Origin: Isosphaera pallida ATCC 43644
GTDB lineage: Bacteria; Planctomycetota; Planctomycetia; Isosphaerales; Isosphaeraceae
Direction of reading: 5' to 3'
Assembly (NCBI RefSeq): GCF_000186345.1
Contig: NC_014962.1
Location: 930,001-994,000 of the forward strand
Length of the DNA: 64,000 nucleotides
The position numbers were made by a program, and so were the translations under genes. Under the pieces are notes generated by a model, which did no database searches, was not told where the DNA came from, and saw nothing but the letters and a program-made list of their open reading frames with translations. This document shows positions 7,944-16,328 of this stretch, piece after piece. The number at the start of each line of letters is the position of its first letter. Within the stretch, counting starts at the first letter, position 1.

Positions 7944-9797
7944 ATGTTTCGAGGAGTGGCCGTGAGTCCGGGGGTGGTTGTGGGGGTGGCTCGCAAGGTC
8001 GAGTCCCTGTTTGCGACGACGACCCCTGAGAAATGGACCACGCCGGACCAGGCCGCTCGGGAGATCGAGCGGTTCGACCACGCCGTAGAGGCGGCCACCG
8101 TCGAACTCAACCTGATGGTCGAAAAGGTCAAAGCCGAGGTGGGTCCGGCGGAATCCGACATTTTCCGATCCCATCTGGCGATTGTTCGTGACCCATCGCT
8201 GCGGGCGCGGGTTCACGAAGGGATCAAAGATCGTGGACTGACCGCCGCGGGGGCGTTGGTGGAGGTGTACCAGGATTACGCGGTCAAGTTCGCCAAGCTC
8301 GGTCAGGAGCGGTTCCGCGAACGAATGGCCGACATTCAGGACGCGCTTCAACGCATCGCCGCCCAGCTCGACCTGACCGCGGGCGTCATCGCTCCATCCA
8401 AGACGCCCGCCCCATCGCGGTTTCCCGGCCATCTCGTCGATGACACGGGGGGGTCAGACGACTTGGCCTCGTCAGAGGACTCAACCGTGACCACCCGCCA
8501 GGACGAGCCGCCGCTCGTGTTGGTGGCCCACGAGTTGCTACCTAGCCAGGCGTTGGGCTTGGGCGACATGGCCATTGCAGGAATCGTCACCGAGATCGGC
8601 GGCAGCACCTCGCACGCGGCAATCCTGTCCCGGAGTAAAGGGATTCCAGCCGTGTCGGGGGTGGTGGGTATCATGGCCGTCGTCAAGGATGGTGATCCCA
8701 TCATCGTTGATGGCCGTGAGGGATTGGTGCAGATTCGTCCCGAACCGGAGTCGGCTTCAGCTTACCGCAAGTTGCAACGCGAGTTCGTGCGAATCAAAGA
8801 CCGTCTCATCCTGCCTCCGGAGCGTCCGGCCGCCACCCAAGACGGTACCCCCATCGAACTGTTGGCCAACGTCAATGGACCCGACGACGTGATCGCCGCC
8901 CTCCGCGCCGGTGCCGGCGGCGTGGGCTTGTTCCGCACCGAATACTTGTTCCTCGCCCATCACGACTTCCCCGACGAGGACGAGCAATACGAGCATTATC
9001 GCCGGGTGGTCGAAAACGCCCAAGGCAAGCCGGTCACCATCCGAGCCCTTGACCTGGGAGGCGACAAGAGCGTGCCGTTTTTGGGCCAACGTCACGAGGC
9101 CAACCCCGCGCTGGGTTGGCGGTCCATCCGGCTGGTGACCGAACACGCCCGGATCTTCGAGCGGCAGATTCGGGCGATTCTACGAGCCGCCGCCCACGGC
9201 AAGGTCAATCTGCTCTTTCCCATGATCACCCACCTGGAGGAACTCAAGGTCCTCAACCGCCTGGTGGGCGACGCGATTGCCGACCTGGACCGCCAGGGCA
9301 TTCCCCGCGGCGCGCACATCAAATGCGGCGTCATGATCGAAGTACCCGCCGCCGCGATTATGATCGATGCCATTTTGCGTGAAACGGAGTTCATCTCGAT
9401 TGGCTCGAACGACTTGATCCAATATCTCGTCGCCGCCGACCGGGACAACCCTAAAGTCGCTCATTTGTGCGACCCGCTGCACCCGGCGGTGTTTCGGGTG
9501 ATCCGCTCGATTATCGAAGCCTGTCAACGCACCGGCGTTCCCTTAACCGTCTGCGGCGAAATGGCCGGTCAACCCCGCGCCGCCCTGGCGCTGCTGGGTC
9601 TAGGCGCGCGGCGCTTTAGCATGTCGCCGGCGTTCGTGCCCACGATCAAAACCCTGCTTTCCTCGGTCTCATTAGCCCAGGCGGAGCGGTTTGCTCATCA
9701 CGTCCTTCAACTCAAGACCAGTCGAGAGATCCGCGCTTATCTTTCCGACCGACTTCGCGAGGTCTCTCCCGAACTGGCGATGCTCGACTTTTGCTGA
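7944..9797 (+). CDS. ptsI: Phosphoenolpyruvate-protein phosphotransferase (PTS enzyme I)
   Basis: Cytoplasmic enzyme I, which autophosphorylates from PEP and passes the phosphate to HPr. The 617-residue product begins MFRGVAVSPGVVVG, the standard start. Next come the HPr-binding helical region, the swivelling domain with the phospho-histidine His224 in GGSTSHAAI, and the TIM-barrel PEP-binding domain. The last contains RTEYLF, RALDLGGDK, the GSNDLIQY block and the catalytic Cys537 in VCGEMAGQP. The active His lies about 35 residues later than the usual 189, because of a low-complexity Ser/Thr/Asp insertion around residues 155-190. No HPr gene or sugar permease is adjacent, so a regulatory role is possible (inference). 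Confidence 0.93.
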   Translation: MFRGVAVSPGVVVGVARKVESLFATTTPEKWTTPDQAAREIERFDHAVEAATVELNLMVEKVKAEVGPAESDIFRSHLAIVRDPSLRARVHEGIKDRGLTAAGALVEVYQDYAVKFAKLGQERFRERMADIQDALQRIAAQLDLTAGVIAPSKTPAPSRFPGHLVDDTGGSDDLASSEDSTVTTRQDEPPLVLVAHELLPSQALGLGDMAIAGIVTEIGGSTSHAAILSRSKGIPAVSGVVGIMAVVKDGDPIIVDGREGLVQIRPEPESASAYRKLQREFVRIKDRLILPPERPAATQDGTPIELLANVNGPDDVIAALRAGAGGVGLFRTEYLFLAHHDFPDEDEQYEHYRRVVENAQGKPVTIRALDLGGDKSVPFLGQRHEANPALGWRSIRLVTEHARIFERQIRAILRAAAHGKVNLLFPMITHLEELKVLNRLVGDAIADLDRQGIPRGAHIKCGVMIEVPAAAIMIDAILRETEFISIGSNDLIQYLVAADRDNPKVAHLCDPLHPAVFRVIRSIIEACQRTGVPLTVCGEMAGQPRAALALLGLGARRFSMSPAFVPTIKTLLSSVSLAQAERFAHHVLQLKTSREIRAYLSDRLREVSPELAMLDFC

Positions 9798-9860
9798 GTT
9801 CAAACCCGGCCCGCGGCTTGAGACCGGTTGCCCCCCTTTGATGGAAGGCTTCGAAATCCG

Positions 9861-11411
9861 ATGATCGGCTCATCCGCTTCGTCGTTCTGCGCGACCGTCC
9901 CCACCGCCACTGGCGTTGTCTTGCCCGTCATCGCGCCGGGAAGTGGTCAACAGGTAGACGAGGTGCGTTCCAGCACACCCGCCGAGGTGGAGCAAACCGT
10001 GGCGGCGGCCCGCGCCGCGTTCGAGACCTGGTCCCGAACCACCTGGCGTCATCGCCGTCATTGGCTCAAGTCCTGGTCCCAGCGTCTGACCGACCAAGCC
10101 GACGTTTGGATCGAGGATCTGATTCGTCTGCACGGCAAGCCGCGCGTCGAGGCGATCGGCGAGGTGTTGACTACCCTGGAGGCAATCCGTTGGACCATTG
10201 ACCACGGCAAGTCAGTCCTCAAGCCGCGCCGGATTCCCCCCGGTCGGCAGCGCCTAATGAACATCCCCACGGCAGAAATCGTGCCGAACCCGTTGGGCGT
10301 GATCGGGGTGTGGGGCACCTGGAACTTCCCTTTATACCTCAACGCGCCGGTGATCGCTCAGGCGCTGGCGGCAGGGAACGCGGTCGTGTTCAAGCCGTCG
10401 GAATTGGCAGCAGCAACCGGTCGGCGGTTGGCCCAATCCTGGGAGGGTTTGGATCATCCGGCCGGACTTCTCGGGCTGATTCAGGGCGACGCCGAAGTCG
10501 GTCGCCGTTTGGCTGAACAATCTCTTGACAAAGGAGTGTTCACAGGTGGAATTGTTGGCGGCCGTGCGGTGTTGACGGCACTGGCGGCGCGGGGCATTCC
10601 GGCGGTGGCTGAGTTATCCGGTTATGATCCGGCGTTGATTCTCCCCGATGCGGATCGGGAGTTCACCTTGCCCGGGTTGGTTTGGGGGTCGTTTGTTAAT
10701 GCCGGGCAAACGTGCATTGGAATCAAGCGGATTCTCGTGGTGGGCACGCAGACCGACGCGCGGCAATGGTGCGTCGCCCTGGCCACGGCGGCGGCCCGCT
10801 TGCGGGTGGGTGATCCGGCGGGATCGCAGGGTGGCGCGGTTGATGTGGGACCGTTGATTTCCAATTCCGCCCGTCAACGGTTCGCCGGGTTTTTGGCCGC
10901 CGCGCGGGAACACGGCGCCATTGTCCATCAGGGTGGCCGAGTGCTTGAGGAACGCGCAGGCTGGTTCGTCGCGCCGACCGTGCTGGAAGCCGGTCCCGAC
11001 CCCGACGCCGTGGAGCAAGCGTTAGCGGGGTGTTTCGGTCCGTTGGTGCTGGTCCGAAGTCATCCCACCTGCGAGGCGGCTATCGACGCAATCAATCGCG
11101 GTGACTACGGCTTGGGGGCGTCGGTCTGGGGCCGCGACCTAAAGGCCGCGCGGCTGGTCGCCCAACGCTTGCGGGTGGGGATGGTCACGATCAACGACGT
11201 GATCGCTCCCACCGCTCACGCCGGAGCGCCATTTGGGGGAGTACGTGCCAGCGGCTATGGACGAACCCACGGGGCCGACGGCCTCCGCGAGTTCGTCCAC
11301 CAGAAAACCCTGTATGTGCGACCGGCCCGGGGATGGCGACCCCAGGTTTATCCCTATCACGATCGCTTGACCCGGCTCTTGCGGGGGCTCCTGCGCATCC
11401 TTCACCACTGA
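9861..11411 (+). CDS. NAD(P)-dependent aldehyde dehydrogenase
   Basis: Aldehyde dehydrogenase superfamily enzyme that oxidises an aldehyde to the acid. From ATG 9861 it is 516 residues; an in-frame TTG 9828 is a less likely start. Visible are the cofactor-binding motif GVWGTWNFPLYL with VFKPSE and the general-base Glu251 in AELSGYDP. The nucleophilic Cys285 lies in NAGQTCIGIKR, and the C-terminal block is APFGGVRASGYGR. The general layout resembles fatty or aromatic aldehyde dehydrogenases with a C-terminal basic/hydrophobic tail (LTRLLRGLLRILHH) that might associate with membrane. The substrate is unknown. It follows ptsI by about 60 bases and may be cotranscribed. Confidence 0.9.
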   Translation: MIGSSASSFCATVPTATGVVLPVIAPGSGQQVDEVRSSTPAEVEQTVAAARAAFETWSRTTWRHRRHWLKSWSQRLTDQADVWIEDLIRLHGKPRVEAIGEVLTTLEAIRWTIDHGKSVLKPRRIPPGRQRLMNIPTAEIVPNPLGVIGVWGTWNFPLYLNAPVIAQALAAGNAVVFKPSELAAATGRRLAQSWEGLDHPAGLLGLIQGDAEVGRRLAEQSLDKGVFTGGIVGGRAVLTALAARGIPAVAELSGYDPALILPDADREFTLPGLVWGSFVNAGQTCIGIKRILVVGTQTDARQWCVALATAAARLRVGDPAGSQGGAVDVGPLISNSARQRFAGFLAAAREHGAIVHQGGRVLEERAGWFVAPTVLEAGPDPDAVEQALAGCFGPLVLVRSHPTCEAAIDAINRGDYGLGASVWGRDLKAARLVAQRLRVGMVTINDVIAPTAHAGAPFGGVRASGYGRTHGADGLREFVHQKTLYVRPARGWRPQVYPYHDRLTRLLRGLLRILHH

Positions 11412-11563
11412 TCTGGTCTCGTCTTGAGTTCAGGTCTGAGCCTCTTATCTTGAGCGACCCTCAACCCAGATCGATTTCGATTCTCTTCCGGTTGGCCTTC
11501 GCTCCCAGGACTCCCTACCCGGGGAAGCGAATCCGCGAGGGTTAGAAATACCGCGCGGTGAAG

Positions 11564-11587
11564 AAAAACGAAAAACCGACGCGGTTT
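11564..11587 (-). terminator. Rho-independent terminator of rpsU
   Basis: On the minus strand a short stem AAACCG / CGGTTT with loop CGT is followed by a T-rich tract (TTCGTTTTTC). It lies about 55 bases after the rpsU stop codon. The stem is short but the T-run is the best in this window. Confidence 0.5.
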
Positions 11588-11641
11588 GGGAGCGGGAGTA
11601 ACCTGGATCGGGGTGAGTCAAGGGAGCTCGCCGATCGATCG

Positions 11642-11833
11642 TTAGACTCGGGCCGAGGATTGACGAGCCTTCCGCAACCGTTTGAGTTCCTCGCGGCGAC
11701 GGCGCTCACTGGGCTTCTCATAGTAGGCTTTGCGTCGCATTTCTTTGCGTAAGCCGCTGCGTTCACAGAGCTTACGGAATCGCTTGACCGCTTCTTGAAT
11801 CGTCTCGCCCGTCCGCACCCGAAGTTTAACCAC
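11642..11833 (-). CDS. rpsU: 30S ribosomal protein S21
   Basis: Small, very basic 30S protein involved in mRNA binding at initiation. The 63-residue product reads [19 protein letters not shown] at its start, followed by the family's RKLCERSGL and [16 protein letters not shown] blocks. It starts at GTG 11833, supported by a perfect GGAGG six bases upstream; the longer open frame lacks family similarity. It is monocistronic, with a candidate terminator downstream. Confidence 0.95.
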   Translation of the reverse strand: MVKLRVRTGETIQEAVKRFRKLCERSGLRKEMRRKAYYEKPSERRRREELKRLRKARQSSARV

Positions 11834-12435
11834 GGACAACCTCCACGACGAAAACTCCTGAACGAACCTGATGAGTCGCGCGATGGTGGTCGGACGTTCT
11901 GACCACCGTAACCGCATCCGCGACTCGCGCGCCGCGAGCTTCGCGGCATTGGAATGACTACCCGTTCCGCCGCGAGGACAAGCCAAAATTCCTCCCCGAC
12001 GCCGTCCGGCGGGGAAGAGCCTGTCAATTCGTTTGGTTGACGGTCCAGCGCCAACACCCATCATCGCTTCCAGTCCAGGCGGAGCAGACCAAGTGGGTCA
12101 ATCACCTGGGGAGACGATGTGACCTTGGAGAGCTTGCCTCTGATCCTGTTTTGAGAACAGGATTTTCCGGATCGGGTAAGCGCGCCATTCTACGTTGTAT
12201 CGCCATGAACGCAAGCCCGACCCGAAATTTTCCGGCTTGGCTACGGTGAGCGGCGATTGGTTGAGAGCAGGGTGATTTGGCTTGGGCGGTCCTTGGTCGA
12301 ACTGCTGGGGTTGAGATCCGCGTGTTTGCACCAAGCGATGGGATCATCGGGCTCCGCTCCAGTCCAGACGGACTGGACCAGCGGAGTGGGCGGGACGGCC
12401 TCAAGATGGCCGTTAAGGCAACGTGGCGGGCGTTG
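11834..12435. other. Intergenic region without a supported gene
   Basis: Open frames here have no recognisable products and are interrupted by the flanking genes' shadows. The only structure seen is an 8-bp inverted repeat, ATCCTGTT / AACAGGAT, at 12143-12163 with a 5-base loop. It is followed by TTT on the plus strand. No plus-strand gene precedes it, so its role is unclear. The rpsU promoter is expected here, but no convincing one was found. Confidence 0.4.
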
Positions 12436-13380
12436 TCATGCCGACGGCTCGGAGGAAGCGCGGTGTTTGGTCGGGGATCTGGCATGTTGGCGTTGGGGTG
12501 GGGGGGAGTCGGGAGTCGAAGGGCGACCCTCCGTGGGATCGGCATGGGGGCGAGCCAGCACGCCCCAGTCCCAGGTGCGCGGTTGGTCTTGAAGCGCCTC
12601 GGCCTGAGCGAACTGATCGTCCCAGGGATAAAGCACTTTGACCAGTTCAACTTGGACGAAACCCGCGCGGGCGAACCGCCACTCAATCTCGAAGGGATGC
12701 CAGAATTTTTGCCGCAAACCCAGATAGGTGAATCGTCCCAGGGCGAAGTCATATTGGCTATGTTCGGCATGAAGAGCGGCGAAACGGGCGGCTTCCTCGG
12801 GCTGACCGCCGCGCTCCAGTCCAAGTTCGTAAAGTAGCATTGTGTGATAAAGGATTGCGTCCATCGCGGGGAGAATCGCGGCGAACACCCCGCCGGGTTT
12901 GAGAGCGCGCCGGATTGCCACCAAGGTGCGGTCGATGACCCGGGTGTCGGGCATAACGACCGAGTTGAACGCGACCGCGACATCCAACGTCCCCTCGAAA
13001 TCGTCGAGTTGCTCCATGCTGCGTTGGAGGAACTCGACGCGGCGCGCCTCCGGTCCCAAGCGTTGACGAGAGGCTTCGATCATGCCGGGGGCGAAATCCA
13101 ACGCAATGACTCTGCCGAACCGCTCCAGAAGCCAGGGCAGCAGAGGGCCGGTGCCGCAGCCGAGGTCGGCGACGGTTTCGTCTCGACGCTGGGGGCGCGC
13201 TTCCAAAAGCTCCAAGAGGGGGTTGGTCACACCGGGACGAAACGGGTCAAGAAACAATTCTTCATAACGCTCGGCGTGACGGCTCCAGGCCCGGCCCTGA
13301 TCGCGGGCGTCGGGATTGGTTGGGGAAGCAGGGACGGTGAATCCGGGTTTGGGCGAGTCGGAAGCGGCGCGACGGCTCAT
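12436..13380 (-). CDS. Class I SAM-dependent methyltransferase
   Basis: Rossmann-fold methyltransferase of unknown substrate, 314 residues. Motif I is VADLGCGTG (about 70-78), followed by VIALDFAPGMIEASRQRL (motif II and the acidic SAM ribose ligand). A later block, ALKPGGVFAAILPAMDAI, fits the post-motif III region. The final 50 residues are low-complexity (Pro, Ser, His, Arg) and probably disordered. A conserved RAWSRHAERYEELF segment precedes the SAM domain, as in UbiE/COQ5-like methyltransferases. It is transcribed in the same direction as the GH10-like gene upstream, with a 126-base gap. Confidence 0.85.
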   Translation of the reverse strand: MSRRAASDSPKPGFTVPASPTNPDARDQGRAWSRHAERYEELFLDPFRPGVTNPLLELLEARPQRRDETVADLGCGTGPLLPWLLERFGRVIALDFAPGMIEASRQRLGPEARRVEFLQRSMEQLDDFEGTLDVAVAFNSVVMPDTRVIDRTLVAIRRALKPGGVFAAILPAMDAILYHTMLLYELGLERGGQPEEAARFAALHAEHSQYDFALGRFTYLGLRQKFWHPFEIEWRFARAGFVQVELVKVLYPWDDQFAQAEALQDQPRTWDWGVLARPHADPTEGRPSTPDSPPPQRQHARSPTKHRASSEPSA

Positions 13381-13506
13381 GGGGACGCAAGCGTGACCAG
13401 GAAGGAAGGGGAAAGAAAACGAGCCGGGGCGGGCCGGAAGTTGTGACCGCGGCGATCAAGTGATCGGTTCGATCAATCAATCAATCAATCATGCCGGATG
13501 GTCCAA

Positions 13507-15054
13507 TCATGCCAGATGGTTGGTGCGGAACTGGGCGAGCCATTCCACGATCGGTTTGGGGGAACCATCGGCGCGGAAAAGTCCGCTAGCGGGATAGGGG
13601 CAAGGACTGGCATCGGAGGCGGCGATCCAAGTGATCGAGCGGACGTAGGGCTTGGAAACGGCCAGTTCAACCCAGTCCGAGGCGAAGTCGCGTTGAGTCG
13701 CCTCGGTGGGGGGTTCGGGCCAGTGGTGGTCCAACACGGTGCCTTCGGCGACCGTGCTGAACCCTTGGGCCAGTTCGGCCGGCGAGGTCACCAGGGTGTC
13801 GGCGTCGTTGAGGTTGGAAACCGCCGAGGGGACGGCGAAGGTAAGATGCAGCGGCATGTTCAAGAGTGAGTAGAGATCAAGAAGTTTGGAGAACTCCAGA
13901 AGGTCGCGCATCAAGCCGCCGGGGGGGGCGTAGCCGACGGCGATTTCCAGACCGATCCCCGAGAGTCCCAATTCGTTGCGGGCCAGGTAGTCGCCTAGGT
14001 GGAGTGGAGGATATTGATGGGTCGCCGAAGGTGCGCCGAGCGATTCGGCCCAAGGGCGGTCGAACTCCACGATGAGTTGGGCGTGGGGATCGACGGTGCG
14101 GGCGGTTTGGACGATGCGGGCGGCCACTTCGATCTGTTCCTCTTCGGAAAGACCCAGCGCGTCGGGGGAGCCGATGCGTGAGACGAGGTTCCAGACGGCG
14201 ACCTTGCCCCGGTAGCGTACCAGGTTAGCCCGGACCCAGTCGAGCATGATGTCGAGCATGGTCTGGGGGTCGTTCTGGTGTTCGACCAACCAATCGGGCC
14301 AGGCGGGGGACCGCAGTTCGATCAAGGGCCCGGCAGTGATGGTTAGGTTGTGGCCGCGGGCGTATTCCATCTGGGCATCCAGCACATTCCAGAGGTACTG
14401 GCCTTCGGCGGGGGAGACCGCGTTCCAGTCAGCGTGAACCCGCGCGGCGTTGACGACCCGAGGCAACCAGACGGCCCAGGGTTGGCCCTGGGGATCGCCG
14501 TCGAGCTGACAGCCCAACAGCGTGGGGAGCTTGGCTTGATGCTGATGCCGGAGGTCCAAAAGCAGTCGCGCGTAGGCTCGGGTAGCAAGTTCGCCGGCCT
14601 CGAACGATTTGATCAGACTTGCCTCGGCCAGACGGTGCGAGGTCTCGGGATCATCTTGAGCGAGGGCGGCTTGGCTGAACAGACGTTGCGATTCACGCAT
14701 CATATCCCGTAGGTCGGGAGAAAGCGACATCCCGAGATGATGCGACCAGTCGGCGATTTGGTTACGCAGGTCGTTGAGCCGTCCGCGGGCGAGTTCGACC
14801 ACCAGATCGTAAGGGGTGGCGCGTTCAGAGAGGGTGGCGGTACCAACGACCGGCAGACCGTGACCAGGGATGGGCCAGGGCAGTTGCAGGCGTCCGCTGT
14901 CGGTGATGTCGCGATGACAGAGGAGTTGACCGGGACGCACCTCGATCATGGTGCGGATTGGAGTCCGGTCCGGGCCGACCAGGTAGCCGCGGCGCACTTC
15001 AACGGGGGGGGTCAAGATGTCGCTTGGTGGTAGGCGGAATTTATGTGTTCCCAT
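13507..15054 (-). CDS. GH10 (endo-1,4-beta-xylanase)-like protein with a degenerate active site
   Basis: 515 residues starting at ATG 15054, which overlaps the end of the upstream dehydrogenase by 14 bases. The N-terminal 170 residues resemble a beta-sandwich/helical module; the C-terminal two thirds look like a GH10 TIM barrel. The NAVSPAEGQYLWNVLDAQM block corresponds to GH10 N-x-x-K-P-E-like strand 3. The usual acid/base motif W-D-V-V-N-E reads WNLVSR here (14176-14193), so the catalytic Glu is replaced. The nucleophile region GIGLEIAVGY keeps a Glu. It has no signal peptide. It may therefore bind or act on a carbohydrate by another route, or be non-catalytic. Assignment to GH10 is by motif reading only. 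Confidence 0.7.
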   Translation of the reverse strand: MGTHKFRLPPSDILTPPVEVRRGYLVGPDRTPIRTMIEVRPGQLLCHRDITDSGRLQLPWPIPGHGLPVVGTATLSERATPYDLVVELARGRLNDLRNQIADWSHHLGMSLSPDLRDMMRESQRLFSQAALAQDDPETSHRLAEASLIKSFEAGELATRAYARLLLDLRHQHQAKLPTLLGCQLDGDPQGQPWAVWLPRVVNAARVHADWNAVSPAEGQYLWNVLDAQMEYARGHNLTITAGPLIELRSPAWPDWLVEHQNDPQTMLDIMLDWVRANLVRYRGKVAVWNLVSRIGSPDALGLSEEEQIEVAARIVQTARTVDPHAQLIVEFDRPWAESLGAPSATHQYPPLHLGDYLARNELGLSGIGLEIAVGYAPPGGLMRDLLEFSKLLDLYSLLNMPLHLTFAVPSAVSNLNDADTLVTSPAELAQGFSTVAEGTVLDHHWPEPPTEATQRDFASDWVELAVSKPYVRSITWIAASDASPCPYPASGLFRADGSPKPIVEWLAQFRTNHLA

Positions 15055-16075
15055 GAGTCCCCGACCTCCCGACGTCTGCCGTGCCCTTGACCGCCCGGGC
15101 CTCCCAGACCTCGGGATTGACCAAATGAGGGGGCCGTTCCCCTCGAAGCCAGGCGGCCACGTTGGCCGCAGCGGTCGCCGCCATCGCTCCCCGTGTCGTC
15201 CGCGTGGCGCTGCCAAGGTGGGGCAGCAAAACCGTGTTGGGGCACTCTGCCAATCCCTCGGCCATCAGGGGCTCCCGCTCGTACACATCCAAACCCGCCC
15301 CGGCGATTTGACCGCGCCGCAGCGCTTCGACCAACGCCGCCTCGTCCACCACCGGACCGCGGGCGGTGTTGATTAGGATCGCGGTCGGTTTCATCCGAGC
15401 CAGTGCCGAGGCGTTGATCAAATGGTGGGTGTCCGGTGTCAAAGGCGTGTGCAAGCTCACGAAGTCGGCCGTCTCCAAAAGGTCGTTCAGTGCGACCGGC
15501 CGCGATCCCAGCGCCTCAAGGGCTGGCGCAGGGCGGCGACCGTGGTGAATGAGGGCCATCCCAAAGCCTCGGGCGCGACGGGCCACCGCCTCGGCGATTC
15601 GTCCGGGACCGATCAGACCTAGGGTGGAGCCGGAAACCTCAGTTCCCAGCATGTAGAACGGACTCCACCCAGTGAACGCGCCGCGACGCATGACCCGGTC
15701 CCCCTCAACCACCCGGCGGGCGACCGCTAGAATCAAGGCGAAGGCCAGGTCTGCGGTGGCTTCGGTGAGAACCCCGGGGGTGTTGGTCACCAGGATGCCC
15801 AAACGGGTCGCCGCTGCCACGTCGATGTTGTTGTAGCCTGCTGCCACGTTGGCTACGAGGCCGCAACCGCCTTGGGCGGCCGCTTCCAGGATGGTCGCGT
15901 CGATCGCGTCGGTCAACATGCAAATCATCGCCGACGCCCCCACTACCCGCCGACGAATCTCGTCGGCGGGTAGGGCTTCGTCAAGCGCGTGGTGATCGAC
16001 CTCGTCGGCTGCGGCGGCGACGACGCTCAATCCCGGATCGGGCAGGAGACGGGTGATGAAAACTCGTTGCGGCAA
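15041..16075 (-). CDS. D-isomer 2-hydroxyacid dehydrogenase (glyoxylate/hydroxypyruvate reductase type)
   Basis: NAD(P)-dependent dehydrogenase reducing 2-oxoacids such as glyoxylate or hydroxypyruvate. The 344-residue product starts at TTG 16075, with GAGGA just upstream; MPQRVFITRLLPDPGL is a typical family start. The substrate-domain block is VANVAAGYNNID, and the Rossmann motif is LGLIGPGRIAEAVARRA. The catalytic Arg lies in NTARGPVVDEAAL, the Glu in DVYEREP and the His in LLPHLGSAT. The second Gly of the classic GxGxxG is Gly, but the first position reads GPGRIA, a normal variation. Its 3' end overlaps the GH10-like gene, suggesting translational coupling. Confidence 0.9.
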   Translation of the reverse strand: MPQRVFITRLLPDPGLSVVAAAADEVDHHALDEALPADEIRRRVVGASAMICMLTDAIDATILEAAAQGGCGLVANVAAGYNNIDVAAATRLGILVTNTPGVLTEATADLAFALILAVARRVVEGDRVMRRGAFTGWSPFYMLGTEVSGSTLGLIGPGRIAEAVARRARGFGMALIHHGRRPAPALEALGSRPVALNDLLETADFVSLHTPLTPDTHHLINASALARMKPTAILINTARGPVVDEAALVEALRRGQIAGAGLDVYEREPLMAEGLAECPNTVLLPHLGSATRTTRGAMAATAAANVAAWLRGERPPHLVNPEVWEARAVKGTADVGRSGTHGNT

Positions 16076-16328
16076 GGCATCCTCGACTGCGCCGGTCTCT
16101 TCTCGGCCGGGCGGTTTGATTCCGACGGGACGGGGACGGTGGATCGAACCGGTGGGGGGCCATGCGTTCTGGCGTGTAATCTACTCCGCTTTGAACCACG
16201 TCTCCAGACCGAACTGGTTCAATTCGCTCGAATCCGAACTCACGAGTTGGCGAGGATTCTTGCTTGGAGGATCGCTCGTCGCGTCGGTTTCGGGTTGAGG
16301 AATGAATGGGATGGGGATGGGATGAGGA

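Noticed and set aside
12102-12983. 293-codon minus-strand open frame overlapping the methyltransferase
   Set aside because: Different frame from the clear SAM methyltransferase, with no recognisable motif.
16200-16260. Sequence resembling a tRNA T-arm near GGTTCAATTC
   Set aside because: No complementary T stem, no acceptor pairing and no D-arm could be found.
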